Position numbers and translations under genes: made by a program
Notes under the pieces: model-generated
The model's database searches: none
What the model was told of the DNA's origin: nothing
What the model saw: the letters and a program-made list of their open reading frames with translations, nothing else
Part shown: positions 15,765 through 23,928 of the stretch, piece after piece
Numbering within the stretch: the stretch's first letter is position 1
Layout: each line of letters begins with the position of its first letter
Assembly (NCBI GenBank): GCA_002413865.1
Contig: DHXX01000004.1
Location: 1 to 38,327, forward strand
Direction: 5' to 3'
DNA length: 38,327 nt
Origin: Candidatus Saccharibacteria bacterium UBA5145
GTDB taxonomy: Bacteria > Patescibacteriota > Saccharimonadia > Saccharimonadales > UBA4665

Positions 15765-16985
15765 ATGTTGACGTATAAGTACGAAGCCCGCAACCCGGCC
15801 ACGGGTGAGAAAATCAAAGCTGAAGTCCAGGCCGAAAGCGAGCAAGCGGCCGCCCGTTTGATTCGAGCCAGTGGGTTTTCGCCACTCGACATTGCCGCCG
15901 CCGAAGGAGTCAGTAAGCTGCCCATGGGTAAGCTGTTCAATAAAGTGAAGATGAAAGATAAAATTCTCTTTTCGCGCCAGCTGTCGACGCTCATCAATGC
16001 CGGGCTGCCGTTGCTCCAGGCTTTGCGCAGCGTGAACACCCAAGCCACGAGCAAACCGTTAAAGGTCATCACCAGCCAAATCATGAGCGACATCGAGGCC
16101 GGCTCGTCCTTTTCGGTCGCACTGACCAAGCACCCCGAAACTTTTAGCCAGATATACCTGAGTTTGGTTGCGGCCGGCGAAGCTTCGGGTACTCTCGACA
16201 GCGCCTTGGAGCGCATCGCCAACCAGCAAGAAAAAGACGCCGAAATTATTAGTAAGGTCCGGGGGGCCATGATTTACCCGGCAATCGTGATGTTCGTAAT
16301 GCTCGGCGTCGTGAGCTTTATGATCGTCAAAGTCCTGCCCCAGGTAGAAATACTCTACAACGGCATCCCAGGCGCTAAACTGCCGCTTTTGACAATCATC
16401 ATGCTCGATATTGCGCACTTTATCATTAAGTTTTGGTGGGTCGTCATCCTCGGTGTCGTTGTGGGCGGGGTGGGCTTGGTGCGCTTTTCGAAAACTACCG
16501 TCGGCCGCAGCGTGATTGATCGATTTAAGATGAAGGGCTGGCCAATCGGCCCGCTCTTTATGGAGCTCTACATGGCCCGCTTCACGCGCATGGGCACGAC
16601 GCTGGTGTCGAGCGGCGTCCCGCTATTACAGATGTTAGAAATAACGGCTAGTGCGATTAGTAATGTCCACATCGAGGACTCGATCAATCGAGCTATCGAA
16701 AAGGTGCGCGGCGGGAAGTCGCTGGCCGATTCGATCGACGGTGACCCCAACTTCTTGCCGCTGGTGCCGAGCATGCTGCGCATCGGTGAGCAGTCTGGTT
16801 CGATGGAGCAGATGATGGCCAAATCGGCCGATTACTACGAAAAGGAGCTCGACAACCAGATTAAAACCGTTTCAACCATCATCGAACCGGTGCTGATGGT
16901 TGTTCTCGGCGTCGTGGCCTTTATCATTGTCGCCGCCGTCCTATTGCCAATCTACGGCTTGGCGGGGCAGAACATCGGTACTTAA
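15765..16985 (+). CDS. pilC: Type IV pilus platform protein PilC
   Basis: 406 residues. The N-terminal YKYEARNPATGEKIKAEVQA is characteristic of GspF/PilC. Two T2SSF helical domains (about 65-190 and 270-390) are separated by membrane segments near 170-190, 205-235 and 375-398. PilC is the inner-membrane rotor on which PilB and PilT act. The ATG directly follows a 7-bp hairpin and has no Shine-Dalgarno sequence, which is odd for a gene inside an operon. The family motif makes the start reliable. Confidence 0.95.
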   Translation: MLTYKYEARNPATGEKIKAEVQAESEQAAARLIRASGFSPLDIAAAEGVSKLPMGKLFNKVKMKDKILFSRQLSTLINAGLPLLQALRSVNTQATSKPLKVITSQIMSDIEAGSSFSVALTKHPETFSQIYLSLVAAGEASGTLDSALERIANQQEKDAEIISKVRGAMIYPAIVMFVMLGVVSFMIVKVLPQVEILYNGIPGAKLPLLTIIMLDIAHFIIKFWWVVILGVVVGGVGLVRFSKTTVGRSVIDRFKMKGWPIGPLFMELYMARFTRMGTTLVSSGVPLLQMLEITASAISNVHIEDSINRAIEKVRGGKSLADSIDGDPNFLPLVPSMLRIGEQSGSMEQMMAKSADYYEKELDNQIKTVSTIIEPVLMVVLGVVAFIIVAAVLLPIYGLAGQNIGT

Positions 16986-16990
16986 AAACA

Positions 16991-17019
16991 TTGCTTTTTA
17001 AAAACAATCTGCGTATTAT
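16991..17019 (+). promoter_or_regulatory. Promoter of the major pilin gene
   Basis: TTGCTT (16991-16996), 17 bp, TATTAT (17014-17019). Transcription should start near 17026, giving a leader of about 37 nt that includes the ribosome site AAAGGGG (17046-17052). Confidence 0.65.
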
Positions 17020-17062
17020 TTAACCATAAGCACAAAATAATAAGTAAAGGGGCACTTGCTTA

Positions 17063-17590
17063 ATGAAAAACTTGAAGAAAAATAATAGAGGCTTTACGAT
17101 CATCGAAGTTTTGATCGTCCTAGCTATCGCCGGCTTGATCATGCTGGTTGTGTTCTTGGCTGTTCCGGCATTGCAACGCAACGCCCGAAATACGAGTAAG
17201 CGTGCTGATGTCAGCAAAGCTCTCGGTGCAGTTGGCGAACTCACCGCCAATAACAACGGGAAAGTTCCTGTTACAACCGACGTCAGTACTCCTGCTGTGA
17301 CTACCTCACCATTGGCTGTAGCTGCAAACTTGAGTAGCTCCACTACTTTTGCCGCAGTGATTCCATTAAAAGCAGCGGGGATTACTGCTGCTACTGCGCC
17401 GACGTCGTCAGAAGTTATGATTGCAACCGGCGTTGTTTGCAATAATAGTGCGACTCATACGATCGCCGTTGCTCCAACAGCAGCAAACTTCGCAAGTGAA
17501 GTAACGGACGGATCCACTCGTGGAGTGGTTGCTCTCTTTACTGTTGAAGCCGCTGGCGGTAAACAGGTTACGCAGTGCCAAGGTTCATAG
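17063..17590 (+). CDS. pilA: Major type IV pilin (PilA-like)
   Basis: 175 residues with a class III signal: short basic leader ending in Gly10, then FTIIEVLIVLAIAGLIMLVV with Glu at mature position 5. The mature chain is about 165 residues, with a hydrophobic N-terminal helix and a Thr/Ala-rich globular domain. Two Cys (VVCNNS, TQCQGS) probably form the C-terminal disulfide loop. It has its own -35/-10 promoter, a proper Shine-Dalgarno sequence and a strong terminator. It is thus set up for higher expression than its neighbours, as expected for the major subunit. Processed by the pilD product next door. Confidence 0.9.
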   Translation: MKNLKKNNRGFTIIEVLIVLAIAGLIMLVVFLAVPALQRNARNTSKRADVSKALGAVGELTANNNGKVPVTTDVSTPAVTTSPLAVAANLSSSTTFAAVIPLKAAGITAATAPTSSEVMIATGVVCNNSATHTIAVAPTAANFASEVTDGSTRGVVALFTVEAAGGKQVTQCQGS

Positions 17591-17617
17591 TTTTAAACTA
17601 AAACCAAAGAAACTTAC

Positions 17618-17649
17618 AAAACAGACTCCTCTTACGGAGTCTGTTTTTA
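17618..17649 (+). terminator. Intrinsic terminator after pilA
   Basis: A perfect 12-bp stem (AAAACAGACTCC / GGAGTCTGTTTT) with a 6-nt loop and a T-rich 3' flank. Confidence 0.9.
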
Positions 17650-17658
17650 TTGTGCTAC

Positions 17659-17664
17659 TATACT
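17659..17664 (+). promoter_or_regulatory. -10 of pilD
   Basis: TATACT, 5 nt before the ATG; leaderless layout, directly after the pilA terminator. Confidence 0.5.
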
Positions 17665-17669
17665 GCTAA

Positions 17670-18503
17670 ATGATAATTGCTATGTTAATCGTACTCGGAT
17701 TCTGTTTTGGGAGCTTCGACAACGCCCTTACGTGGCGGCTGCGCGAGCTCAGTAAACCGAAGAAACAGCGCGTTGCCAGCGTCGCTGAGCTGTCGATAGC
17801 CAAGGGCCGCTCGATGTGTCCCAACTGTCAACATACCCTAGCCTGGTACGATCTAGTGCCGGTTGTGAGCTGGCTGAGCGTCGCTGGCAGGTGCCGTTAC
17901 TGCCATATGCCTATAGCGGTGCAATATCCGCTGGTCGAGCTGGCTACCGCCGGGCTTTTCGTGCTGTCGTATCACTACTGGCCGCTACCAATCGAGGGCA
18001 GCCAACTGGCCGCATTTGTCATTTGGCTGCTGTTGCTGATCGGGCTGATGGCGCTGTTGGTATACGATCTGCGGTGGATGCTCTTGCCCAACAAACTGGT
18101 CTACCCCCTAACGGGGCTGGCCGCCGCGTCGGCCCTTATAGGTATGGCGAGTGCCGTTGACCCCGCCAAAGCGGCCTTGAGCACGTTCTTGGCGGTCGTC
18201 GTTGGCAGCGGGCTGTTCTACGTCCTATTTCAGGTCTCGGACGGGAAGTGGATTGGCGGCGGCGACGTCAAACTGGGGTGGATATTCGGCTTGGTGGTGG
18301 CGGCGCCGCTCAGTAGCTTCTTGGTTATCTTCATCGCCGCCCTACTGGGCAGTCTAGTGGCCGTGCCGCTACTCGCCACTAAGCGTCTCAAGAAGACCAG
18401 TGTCATTCCGTTCGGTCCTTTTTTGATAATTGGCACCGTCGTGGTCCAGTTATTCGGAGCCGCCATGCTCGCTTGGTACCAAAGAATATTCTTGTCGATT
18501 TAA
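17670..18503 (+). CDS. pilD: Prepilin peptidase PilD
   Basis: 277 residues, polytopic. The N-terminal GFCFGSFDNALTWRLRE is the type IV prepilin peptidase start. Two zinc-type CxxC pairs (CPNC and CRYC, about 50-76) mark the methyltransferase half found in bifunctional enzymes. The two catalytic Asp are in VYDLRWMLLPN and GGGDVKLGWIFG (the GxGD motif). About seven membrane helices follow. It cleaves the leader of the pilins in this window and may N-methylate them. A single copy next to the pilins suggests it serves them all. Confidence 0.95.
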   Translation: MIIAMLIVLGFCFGSFDNALTWRLRELSKPKKQRVASVAELSIAKGRSMCPNCQHTLAWYDLVPVVSWLSVAGRCRYCHMPIAVQYPLVELATAGLFVLSYHYWPLPIEGSQLAAFVIWLLLLIGLMALLVYDLRWMLLPNKLVYPLTGLAAASALIGMASAVDPAKAALSTFLAVVVGSGLFYVLFQVSDGKWIGGGDVKLGWIFGLVVAAPLSSFLVIFIAALLGSLVAVPLLATKRLKKTSVIPFGPFLIIGTVVVQLFGAAMLAWYQRIFLSI

Positions 18504-18524
18504 GAGCCGGACATAACGTGCTTA

Positions 18525-18533
18525 TGGTATACT
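18525..18533 (+). promoter_or_regulatory. extended -10 of the minor pilin operon
   Basis: TGG plus TATACT, ending 7 nt before the ATG at 18541. Confidence 0.55.
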
Positions 18534-18540
18534 TTAGCCT

Positions 18541-19401
18541 ATGATAGGTGGCAACAAGCCGCATGGTTATACCATCGTAGAGGTACTCATTTTTCTGGCA
18601 ATCTCGAGCCTGATGTTTTTGCTGGCCGCCGGCTTTATATCGGGTAAGCAGTCGGCGGTTGAGTTCAAGCAGGGGATGAACGACATAAATACGCAGATCG
18701 GAAGCGTCGTCAACGACGTTGCGAACGGCCAATACCCCCCGTCCGCTACTTTTACTTGTACGGCACCTCCGCTTAGCCCACCAGTTTTTACCGCGGCTAC
18801 GACCGCCCAGGGTTCGAACGGTGGTTGTATTTTTCTGGGCAAAGTCATGCAGTTTAATGTCGCTGGTGACCCAACCGTTTACAATATTTACACTGTAGCC
18901 GCTCGACAAATGGATCCGACAGGAGCCTCGATCACGTCCTTTACGGCGGCCAAACCGATAGCGGTCGATGATGGCGGTGCCATCAACCTAACTCAGAAGA
19001 ATACTCTCCAGAGCGGTCTGGTAGTGACCAAAGTTTTGAAGTGTACCGGTAATTGTTCGGGCGGTACGCCCATCGGCTCGTTCGGATTCTTTGGTAGCCT
19101 AGGTAATTATGGCCTCTCGCAATCGAGTACTCCGGAATCCGGTGCCCAGACGGTGGTGACGGCGATCGTTCCAAATACCCCGGCAAATGGCACTTTCGGT
19201 GCTTCCGAAACCTCGGCTGTCACCAATATCAACGCTAAGGCGGGGAGTATCGGTCCAACTGACATCGTTGGTAATGGCACCTATATTTTGATGTGTTTCC
19301 AAAACGGTAATAAAAAGGGTAGCGTCAGCATCGGCGGTCAGAGCGGGCAGCAGTTCACGACGACGCTCGAGACTGGGGCAGGGGTACCATCAATATGCTA
19401 A
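18541..19401 (+). CDS. Minor pilin / pseudopilin 1
   Basis: 286 residues. Class III prepilin signal: GNKPHG then YTIVEVLIFLAISSLMFLLA, Glu at position 5. The mature part is large (about 277 residues), Gly/Thr-rich and has several Cys, so it is bigger than a typical structural pilin. It opens a four-gene set in which each gene overlaps or nearly touches the next. Minor pilins of this sort initiate fibre assembly and form the tip. It overlaps the next gene by 7 nt. Confidence 0.85.
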   Translation: MIGGNKPHGYTIVEVLIFLAISSLMFLLAAGFISGKQSAVEFKQGMNDINTQIGSVVNDVANGQYPPSATFTCTAPPLSPPVFTAATTAQGSNGGCIFLGKVMQFNVAGDPTVYNIYTVAARQMDPTGASITSFTAAKPIAVDDGGAINLTQKNTLQSGLVVTKVLKCTGNCSGGTPIGSFGFFGSLGNYGLSQSSTPESGAQTVVTAIVPNTPANGTFGASETSAVTNINAKAGSIGPTDIVGNGTYILMCFQNGNKKGSVSIGGQSGQQFTTTLETGAGVPSIC

Positions 19402-19838
19402 AACATTTAGACCGTCAATCACGGGGCGACACAATCGTAGAAGTTTTGATCGCGTTGTCTATCTTGAGCTTTGCCCTAACGACCGCTTACTCGACCGTTA
19501 ACCGCAGCATGCAATCCGCTCGAAACTCGCAGGAGCACTCCGAAGCCCTCCAGTATCTCAACAGTCAGGTCGAACTGGCGCGGGCCGATGCCGCCGATGT
19601 CAACTTGTATAATCCACTCACTAGTTTTTGCATGGACGCTACAGCCAAGCCCGTTGCACTATCCAATGCGGCGTGCACAACGGGGATAGAAGGCTTCTAC
19701 AAGCTCAGTATCACCTACGTAGCAAAGCCTAGTTTTGGCCACAACCAGGATATTTTTACTTTTACCGTCACCTGGCCGGGTGTCGGCCAGTTGGGCCAAC
19801 AAACAGAGCAACTTAGCTATAAGATTCACCAGCCATGA
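19395..19838 (+). CDS. Minor pilin 2 (PilV-like)
   Basis: 147 residues. Prepilin motif SRG then DTIVEVLIALSILSFALTTA, with Glu at position 5. Position 1 of the mature protein would be Asp instead of the usual Phe/Met, which is unusual for the peptidase product. Two Cys flank a loop (SFCMD, AACTT). Overlaps genes on both sides (7 nt and 4 nt). Size and place between a large pseudopilin and a PilW-like protein suit a PilV/GspI-type minor pilin. Confidence 0.85.
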   Translation: MLKHLDRQSRGDTIVEVLIALSILSFALTTAYSTVNRSMQSARNSQEHSEALQYLNSQVELARADAADVNLYNPLTSFCMDATAKPVALSNAACTTGIEGFYKLSITYVAKPSFGHNQDIFTFTVTWPGVGQLGQQTEQLSYKIHQP

Positions 19839-20551
19839 ACATAGCCCGCCTGCCTGGCTCTAAGCTTCGCTTGTCTCGTCAAAATCCAACCGAGGCCGGC
19901 TTTACGATTATCGAACTCATGATCGCCCTAAGTATCTTGTCTTTGGTACTTTTACTGAGTACCTTCGGTATCGTGCAGATCGGGAAGCTGTACTCTAAAG
20001 GCATGAACCAGGCCAACACCCAGAACGCCGCCCGTAATATTATGAATAACATCGCTTCGCAAATTCAACTGGGCGGCGTTATTCCACAGTTTATGGCGCC
20101 TGGTACCCCGGCAACGGCTACCACACCAAGCAGCGTGGGGGCAGTCTGTATCGGCAGTAAACGCTATAGCTTTATGGTCAATCATGAACTCACCAAAGCC
20201 CCGACCGATCACGCCCTATGGCTTGATGTCATGAACGGTAGTAGCACCTGTCAGCCAATCACCGCTCTAATAACTTCTGTCACGCCGACCGATTTACTGA
20301 ACACATCGAGCCCAAATAATGGCAGCGAGTTGCTGTCGACCAATATGCGCTTGACCGATCTGAATATCGCGAGCGCCAACGGCTTTTATACGATAACCGT
20401 CAGCCTGGCTTACGGTGACGACGATTTGATTAATTACACGCCCCGGTCTGGAGTTACGCCGGCAGTTACCACCTGCAAAGGTGGCACCGGGTCGGAATTT
20501 TGCGCCCTCGCCACATTAACCCAAACTATAGCGCCGAGAATGGCGGAATAG
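19835..20551 (+). CDS. Minor pilin 3 (PilW-like)
   Basis: 238 residues. A 23-residue leader ends EAG, followed by FTIIELMIALSILSLVLLLS (Glu5 present). The following helix QANTQNAARNIMNNIASQI is typical of PilW/GspJ-type proteins. Three Cys in the mature domain. Overlaps the preceding gene by 4 nt and is followed 14 nt later by the PilX-like gene. Confidence 0.85.
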   Translation: MNIARLPGSKLRLSRQNPTEAGFTIIELMIALSILSLVLLLSTFGIVQIGKLYSKGMNQANTQNAARNIMNNIASQIQLGGVIPQFMAPGTPATATTPSSVGAVCIGSKRYSFMVNHELTKAPTDHALWLDVMNGSSTCQPITALITSVTPTDLLNTSSPNNGSELLSTNMRLTDLNIASANGFYTITVSLAYGDDDLINYTPRSGVTPAVTTCKGGTGSEFCALATLTQTIAPRMAE

Positions 20552-20553
20552 GA

Positions 20554-20559
20554 TACAAT
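20554..20559 (+). promoter_or_regulatory. -10 deciding the start of the PilX-like gene
   Basis: TACAAT, 6 nt before the ATG at 20566. It favours this ATG over the ATG at 20560 and over the TTG at 20500 inside the preceding gene. Confidence 0.5.
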
Positions 20560-20565
20560 ATGCTT

Positions 20566-21636
20566 ATGATAAAAACTAGACTCCACCAGAACGAAAAAGG
20601 CTTCGCGGCCTTGGTAATTGCCATGACGTTGGTCATCATCCTCAGTTTATTAACAATCGGCTTTGCCCAGATCATTCGCAACGAGTCGCGCCAGGCCCTC
20701 AACCGCCAATTGAGCAGTCAGGCCTACTACGCCGCCGAATCGGGCGTTAATGACGCGATCCGAGCCATCAAAGCCGGGTACACGGAGCGTAAAACTACCT
20801 GCGGCCCAATTATCGGTGCGACGGGCGCCCAAAAGTATCTGGCGGATAATATTGTTAATTCTGGCGCCACCACCGACACCAAGTGGACGTGTTTATTGAT
20901 CGATTCCGCGCCTGCCTCGATTGATTACGGCTCAATCGATACCGTTACACCGACGGTGTTCACGGTGACGGCCGTCGACGCCGCCAACGTTGGCGTACCG
21001 ATCAAAAGCATCACGGTCGCTTGGCAAGACGCCAACAGTAGCGTCAAAACTTTTCGCCCGGCGAGCGGCGTGACTAATAGCTCGTTCCCGAAGGCTTCCA
21101 GTTGGAGTGCCCCCGGCGTACTGCGGCTGGCGGTAACGCCATTTACGGCAATTGACAGGAGTACGCTAGTCCAGGACACTTTTACAACGTTTCTGTACCC
21201 AAACAACAGCGCCACCGTCGTTGTCACTCCGATTAGCACCAACTATACTACCGACCAAAAACAATCGGGTACGATCGTGAACGGTAGTTGCAATACCGGT
21301 AACGCCGCTACTTTTACGCGTTATTGCGTAGCGACGATTAATTTTTCTCCTGCGGTGCCGGCCGGTACCCAGTTTTTGTTTAACCTGCGGTCCATCTACA
21401 GCAACACCAACGCCCACCTTACGGCTACTACGACAGCGGGCGCCGTGGCGCGCTTAGTCGGTGCCCAGGAACTCATCGACTCGACCGGACAGGCACAGGA
21501 CGTCCTCAAGCGAATTCAGGTGCGCGTTCCGACTAACGACCCCCAATTATACCCAGGCTTTGGCCTGGATTCGATCCAAGGAATCTGTAAAACACTGTCT
21601 GTCTATCCTGGGTCAGCCACGGGCTGTGGCTACTAG
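20566..21636 (+). CDS. Minor pilin 4 (PilX-like)
   Basis: 356 residues from the chosen ATG. The segment EKGFAALVIAMTLVIILSLL followed by NESRQALNRQLSSQAYYAAE matches the PilX N-terminal pattern, which lacks Glu5 (as GspK does). The protein without Glu5 usually caps the tip complex. The long remainder is beta-rich, with Cys near the middle and at the C-terminus (YPGSATGCGY). The frame can be extended to a TTG at 20500, but that would overlap the upstream gene and add non-pilin residues. It is the last gene of the island and convergent with the recombinase gene. Confidence 0.82.
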   Translation: MIKTRLHQNEKGFAALVIAMTLVIILSLLTIGFAQIIRNESRQALNRQLSSQAYYAAESGVNDAIRAIKAGYTERKTTCGPIIGATGAQKYLADNIVNSGATTDTKWTCLLIDSAPASIDYGSIDTVTPTVFTVTAVDAANVGVPIKSITVAWQDANSSVKTFRPASGVTNSSFPKASSWSAPGVLRLAVTPFTAIDRSTLVQDTFTTFLYPNNSATVVVTPISTNYTTDQKQSGTIVNGSCNTGNAATFTRYCVATINFSPAVPAGTQFLFNLRSIYSNTNAHLTATTTAGAVARLVGAQELIDSTGQAQDVLKRIQVRVPTNDPQLYPGFGLDSIQGICKTLSVYPGSATGCGY

Positions 21637-21648
21637 GGTAGTAGTTAT

Positions 21649-22563
21649 TTAGCCGGCTTTGTGGTGGAACTTTTCGTGGACGGCGCGCAAGTGCGGGTCG
21701 GTGACGTGGGTGTAGATCTGGGTCGTGGCGATGTTGCTGTGGCCGAGCATGGCCTGGACGCTACGCAGGTCGGCCCCGTTCATCAGCAGGTCGGTTGCGA
21801 AGGAGTGGCGCATGGTGTGCGGGCTGACGTGCTTGGTGATGCCGGCCATCAGGGCGTAGTGGGCGACCAAGCGCTGGACGCTGCGGACCGTCAAGCGGTG
21901 AAAATTGCCCGATAAATCGACTTTTTTGGTGCCGCTGTAGCGCATAAATAGCGGGCGCGAGGTATCTTCACGCCGGTCGAGGTAGTTACTAATCCAATTA
22001 GCGGCTTCGACGCTGATAAATATCGGCCGGTCCTTTTGACCCTTGCCGCGGACCATGAACTCGCGGCGCTTGAGGTTGATGTGGTCTCGATCGAGCCCGA
22101 CCAGCTCGCTGACGCGCAAACCGGAACTAAACAGCAGCTCCAAGATGGCTCGATCGCGCAAGCCGGGCAGAGTACTGACGTCGGGTTGTTCGAAAACGCG
22201 GGCCAGTTCGTCTTCATTCAAAAACGTGACCTGTTTGCGACGGGTTCGGGCCAGTTCGATCTTATCGGCCGTCATGGCGGTGATGTTGCGCTTGGCGCAG
22301 AACTTCAGAAAGCTGCGCAGGGCAATCAGGTGGTAATTGAGCGTCGATTTGCCCAATTCGTCGCTGGTGTTGGTGCCCAGGCGGTTGAGCCAGAGCCGCC
22401 ACTTGCGAATCAGCTCGTCGTCGATCTCCGACACCTGAATGTCGCCGCCAAAATCGTTCAGGCGGGTCAGGTAGTGGTCATAGTTGGCAATCGTTTTTTG
22501 CGAGCGGTTTTGTTCGATCTCCAAATATTCTAAAAAATCGGTCTTGGCTTTGGCGTATAGCAT
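21649..22563 (-). CDS. Tyrosine recombinase, XerC/XerD family
   Basis: 304 residues. The N-terminal SAM-like DNA-binding domain covers about 1-95. The catalytic domain follows with Arg in LLFSSGLRVSELVGLD, Lys in VRGKGQKDRPIF, HTMRHSF (His-x-x-Arg), LGHSNIATTQIYTH (second His and nucleophile Tyr). All catalytic residues are present, so it should resolve chromosome dimers as a housekeeping Xer protein. It could also act on mobile DNA; the tRNA-linked elements in this window are possible but unproven substrates. A TACAAT (minus strand, 22570-22575) lies 6 nt before the ATG. Confidence 0.92.
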   Translation of the reverse strand: MLYAKAKTDFLEYLEIEQNRSQKTIANYDHYLTRLNDFGGDIQVSEIDDELIRKWRLWLNRLGTNTSDELGKSTLNYHLIALRSFLKFCAKRNITAMTADKIELARTRRKQVTFLNEDELARVFEQPDVSTLPGLRDRAILELLFSSGLRVSELVGLDRDHINLKRREFMVRGKGQKDRPIFISVEAANWISNYLDRREDTSRPLFMRYSGTKKVDLSGNFHRLTVRSVQRLVAHYALMAGITKHVSPHTMRHSFATDLLMNGADLRSVQAMLGHSNIATTQIYTHVTDPHLRAVHEKFHHKAG

Positions 22564-22569
22564 AAGCTT

Positions 22570-22575
22570 ATTGTA
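22570..22575 (-). promoter_or_regulatory. -10 of the Xer recombinase gene
   Basis: TACAAT on the minus strand, 6 nt before the ATG; leaderless layout. Confidence 0.5.
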
Positions 22576-22621
22576 CGACGCCGAGTGCCTGGTGTCATCA
22601 CCCAGCTCAACTTCCTAGCCC

Positions 22622-22736
22622 TGTCATCCCAGCGAAGGCTGGGACCCAGTATATATTTGCGCCGACAGGCGCTCCACAATAATCACTAAAAAGAAGAATA
22701 ATTTTTGACTGGGTCCCAGCCTTCGCTGGGATGACA
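22622..22736. repeat. Long inverted repeat, 29-bp perfect arms
   Basis: Arms at 22622-22650 and 22708-22736 are exact reverse complements, separated by 57 nt. Each arm contains its own small hairpin (CCCAGC-GAAG-GCTGGG). A related single arm occurs at 38189. This is a REP/MITE-like palindrome of a type common between bacterial genes. The gap from 22564 to 22977 holds this and the next repeat but no convincing gene. Confidence 0.85.
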
Positions 22737-22775
22737 ACGTCTGGAATAAGCGCTCCATCTCTGTCCCCAAGTCTA

Positions 22776-22830
22776 CCAAGTACCGTCCTTGGATGACCTT
22801 TGTCGTAGCATAGCCAAGGACGGTACTTGG
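22776..22830. repeat. 17-bp perfect inverted repeat
   Basis: CCAAGTACCGTCCTTGG (22776-22792) and its exact complement (22814-22830) around a 21-nt loop. Each arm begins with CCAAG and ends with CTTGG. Unrelated in sequence to the 29-bp repeat beside it. Confidence 0.8.
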
Positions 22831-22909
22831 ATGATGTCGCACAGAATTACTAAATATCGTTAGGGGGCGGCTATTGTTTGGGGCTGACTTCACTATTTAG
22901 ACGAACCGA

Positions 22910-22930
22910 GCGGTCACTCGTTTTGACCGC
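22910..22930. repeat. Hairpin upstream of ndk
   Basis: GCGGTCA (22910-22916) and TGACCGC (22924-22930) form a perfect 7-bp stem. The right arm plus ACAACAGGG is similar to TGACCGCTCAACAGGGG at 740-757 in the Crp-PH gap. The role is not known. Confidence 0.4.
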
Positions 22931-22977
22931 ACAACAGGGATAAGCTAAGAAATGAACTCAGTAAGACCTTTCTAATC

Positions 22978-22986
22978 TGTTACAAT
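22978..22986 (+). promoter_or_regulatory. extended -10 of ndk
   Basis: TGT plus TACAAT. Expected transcription start near 22993, keeping the ribosome site AAGGA (23001-23005) in the mRNA. Confidence 0.55.
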
Positions 22987-23011
22987 GGACTTAACTAAAC
23001 AAGGATACTTG

Positions 23012-23518
23012 ATGGAACGAACCCTCATACTTTTGAAACCAGATGCCTTACAGCGCGGTATTAGCGGCGAAATTATTACCCGTTTTGAGCGCGTCGGCTT
23101 AAAAATCGTGGCCACCAAAATGCAGGCACCCGACTACGACCACTATTTCAAGCACTACGAGACGATCGGCCAGATGATCTCGCGGCGCGGCCAACAAGCC
23201 TTCGACGTGACACTCGAGCTTATGCAAGCCGGTCCCGTGCTGGCGATTGTCCTCGAAGGTGTTGAAGCCATTTCGCAGGTCCGCAAAATGGTCGGTACGA
23301 CCGAACCAAAGTCGGCCGCTCCGGGTACGATTCGCGGTGACTACGCCCACGTTAGTTTTGCCCACGCCGACAAACAACAACAGGGTATCGCCAACCTCAT
23401 CCACGCCTCCGGTGACGCCAAAGACGCCGCCCAAGAAATCAAACACTGGTTCCTACCGGCGGAAATCTTTTCCTACGAAGCCGCCCACGAAAAGTTTACT
23501 CAGCCCGTCAAGAAATAA
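23012..23518 (+). CDS. ndk: Nucleoside diphosphate kinase
   Basis: 168 residues. It opens with the family signature ERTLILLKPDALQRG and has the active-site His in NLIHASGD (about residue 130), which carries the phosphate between NTPs and NDPs. GTTEPKSAAPGTIRGDYA is the conserved substrate loop. It is about 25 residues longer than the common bacterial form because of an insert around SFAHADKQQQGIANLIH and a longer C-terminus. The frame also has an ATG at 22985. The start at 23012 is preferred because AAGGA lies 6-7 nt before it and the family begins there. Confidence 0.95.
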   Translation: MERTLILLKPDALQRGISGEIITRFERVGLKIVATKMQAPDYDHYFKHYETIGQMISRRGQQAFDVTLELMQAGPVLAIVLEGVEAISQVRKMVGTTEPKSAAPGTIRGDYAHVSFAHADKQQQGIANLIHASGDAKDAAQEIKHWFLPAEIFSYEAAHEKFTQPVKK

Positions 23519-23649
23519 TCCTCCAAACCTTCAATCCCCATCCTCGTCATCCTGGATTAATTTCAGTAACCCGTGAGCGGCAGCCAAGGCTTGGCGGATT
23601 CACACGGACATCCGACGAGGTTAGGGGTGACGCTCGCGCAAAATCCGTA

Positions 23650-23655
23650 TACAAT
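23650..23655 (+). promoter_or_regulatory. candidate -10 for tRNA-Arg
   Basis: TACAAT preceded by TA, about 85 nt upstream of the mature tRNA. Transcription from here would include a second CGCCCCCAT (23663-23671). The gap 23519-23739 also has small hairpins but no gene. Confidence 0.35.
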
Positions 23656-23739
23656 AACGCCACGCCCCCATCTGCTGCGCAGATAGGAGCTCGCTCGGAA
23701 TCTGATTTTATGTAAACACAAAATGCCGCTTCCTCGCTC

Positions 23740-23814
23740 GCCCCCATAGTTCAATGGATAAAACAACTCCGTCCTAAGGAGAAGCTCTACGTTCGAATCG
23801 TGGTGGGGGCACCA
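23740..23814 (+). tRNA. tRNA-Arg (anticodon CCU)
   Basis: Acceptor GCCCCCA pairs with TGGGGGC; the anticodon loop GTCCTAA gives CCU; T-loop TTCGAAT; discriminator A and encoded CCA. The anticodon stem has one A-A mismatch at its base, and the D-stem is only 3 bp. It reads AGG codons. Confidence 0.9.
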
Positions 23815-23916
23815 ATAGGCAGTTTAGATTTATCAATTTCTCAGTTTTCAAAACAGGGCAACCAAGACCACGGGTTAGGTCACATTCCGTACGGAGTAAA
23901 CTTAAGCATTATGGTG

Positions 23917-23922
23917 TAAAAT
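23917..23922 (+). promoter_or_regulatory. -10 of the PH-domain membrane protein gene
   Basis: TAAAAT, 6 nt before the ATG; leaderless layout. Confidence 0.45.
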
Positions 23923-23928
23923 ATAACT

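Noticed and set aside
20500..20565. TTG start for the PilX-like gene
   Set aside because: It would overlap the preceding minor pilin and add residues unlike a prepilin leader; a -10 lies 6 nt before the ATG at 20566.
22036..22533. Plus-strand ORF opposite the Xer gene
   Set aside because: Antisense to the recombinase, whose catalytic residues are all present on the minus strand.
22624..22893. Minus-strand 89-codon ORF between xer and ndk
   Set aside because: It runs through both inverted repeats; the reading frame comes from the repeat sequence.
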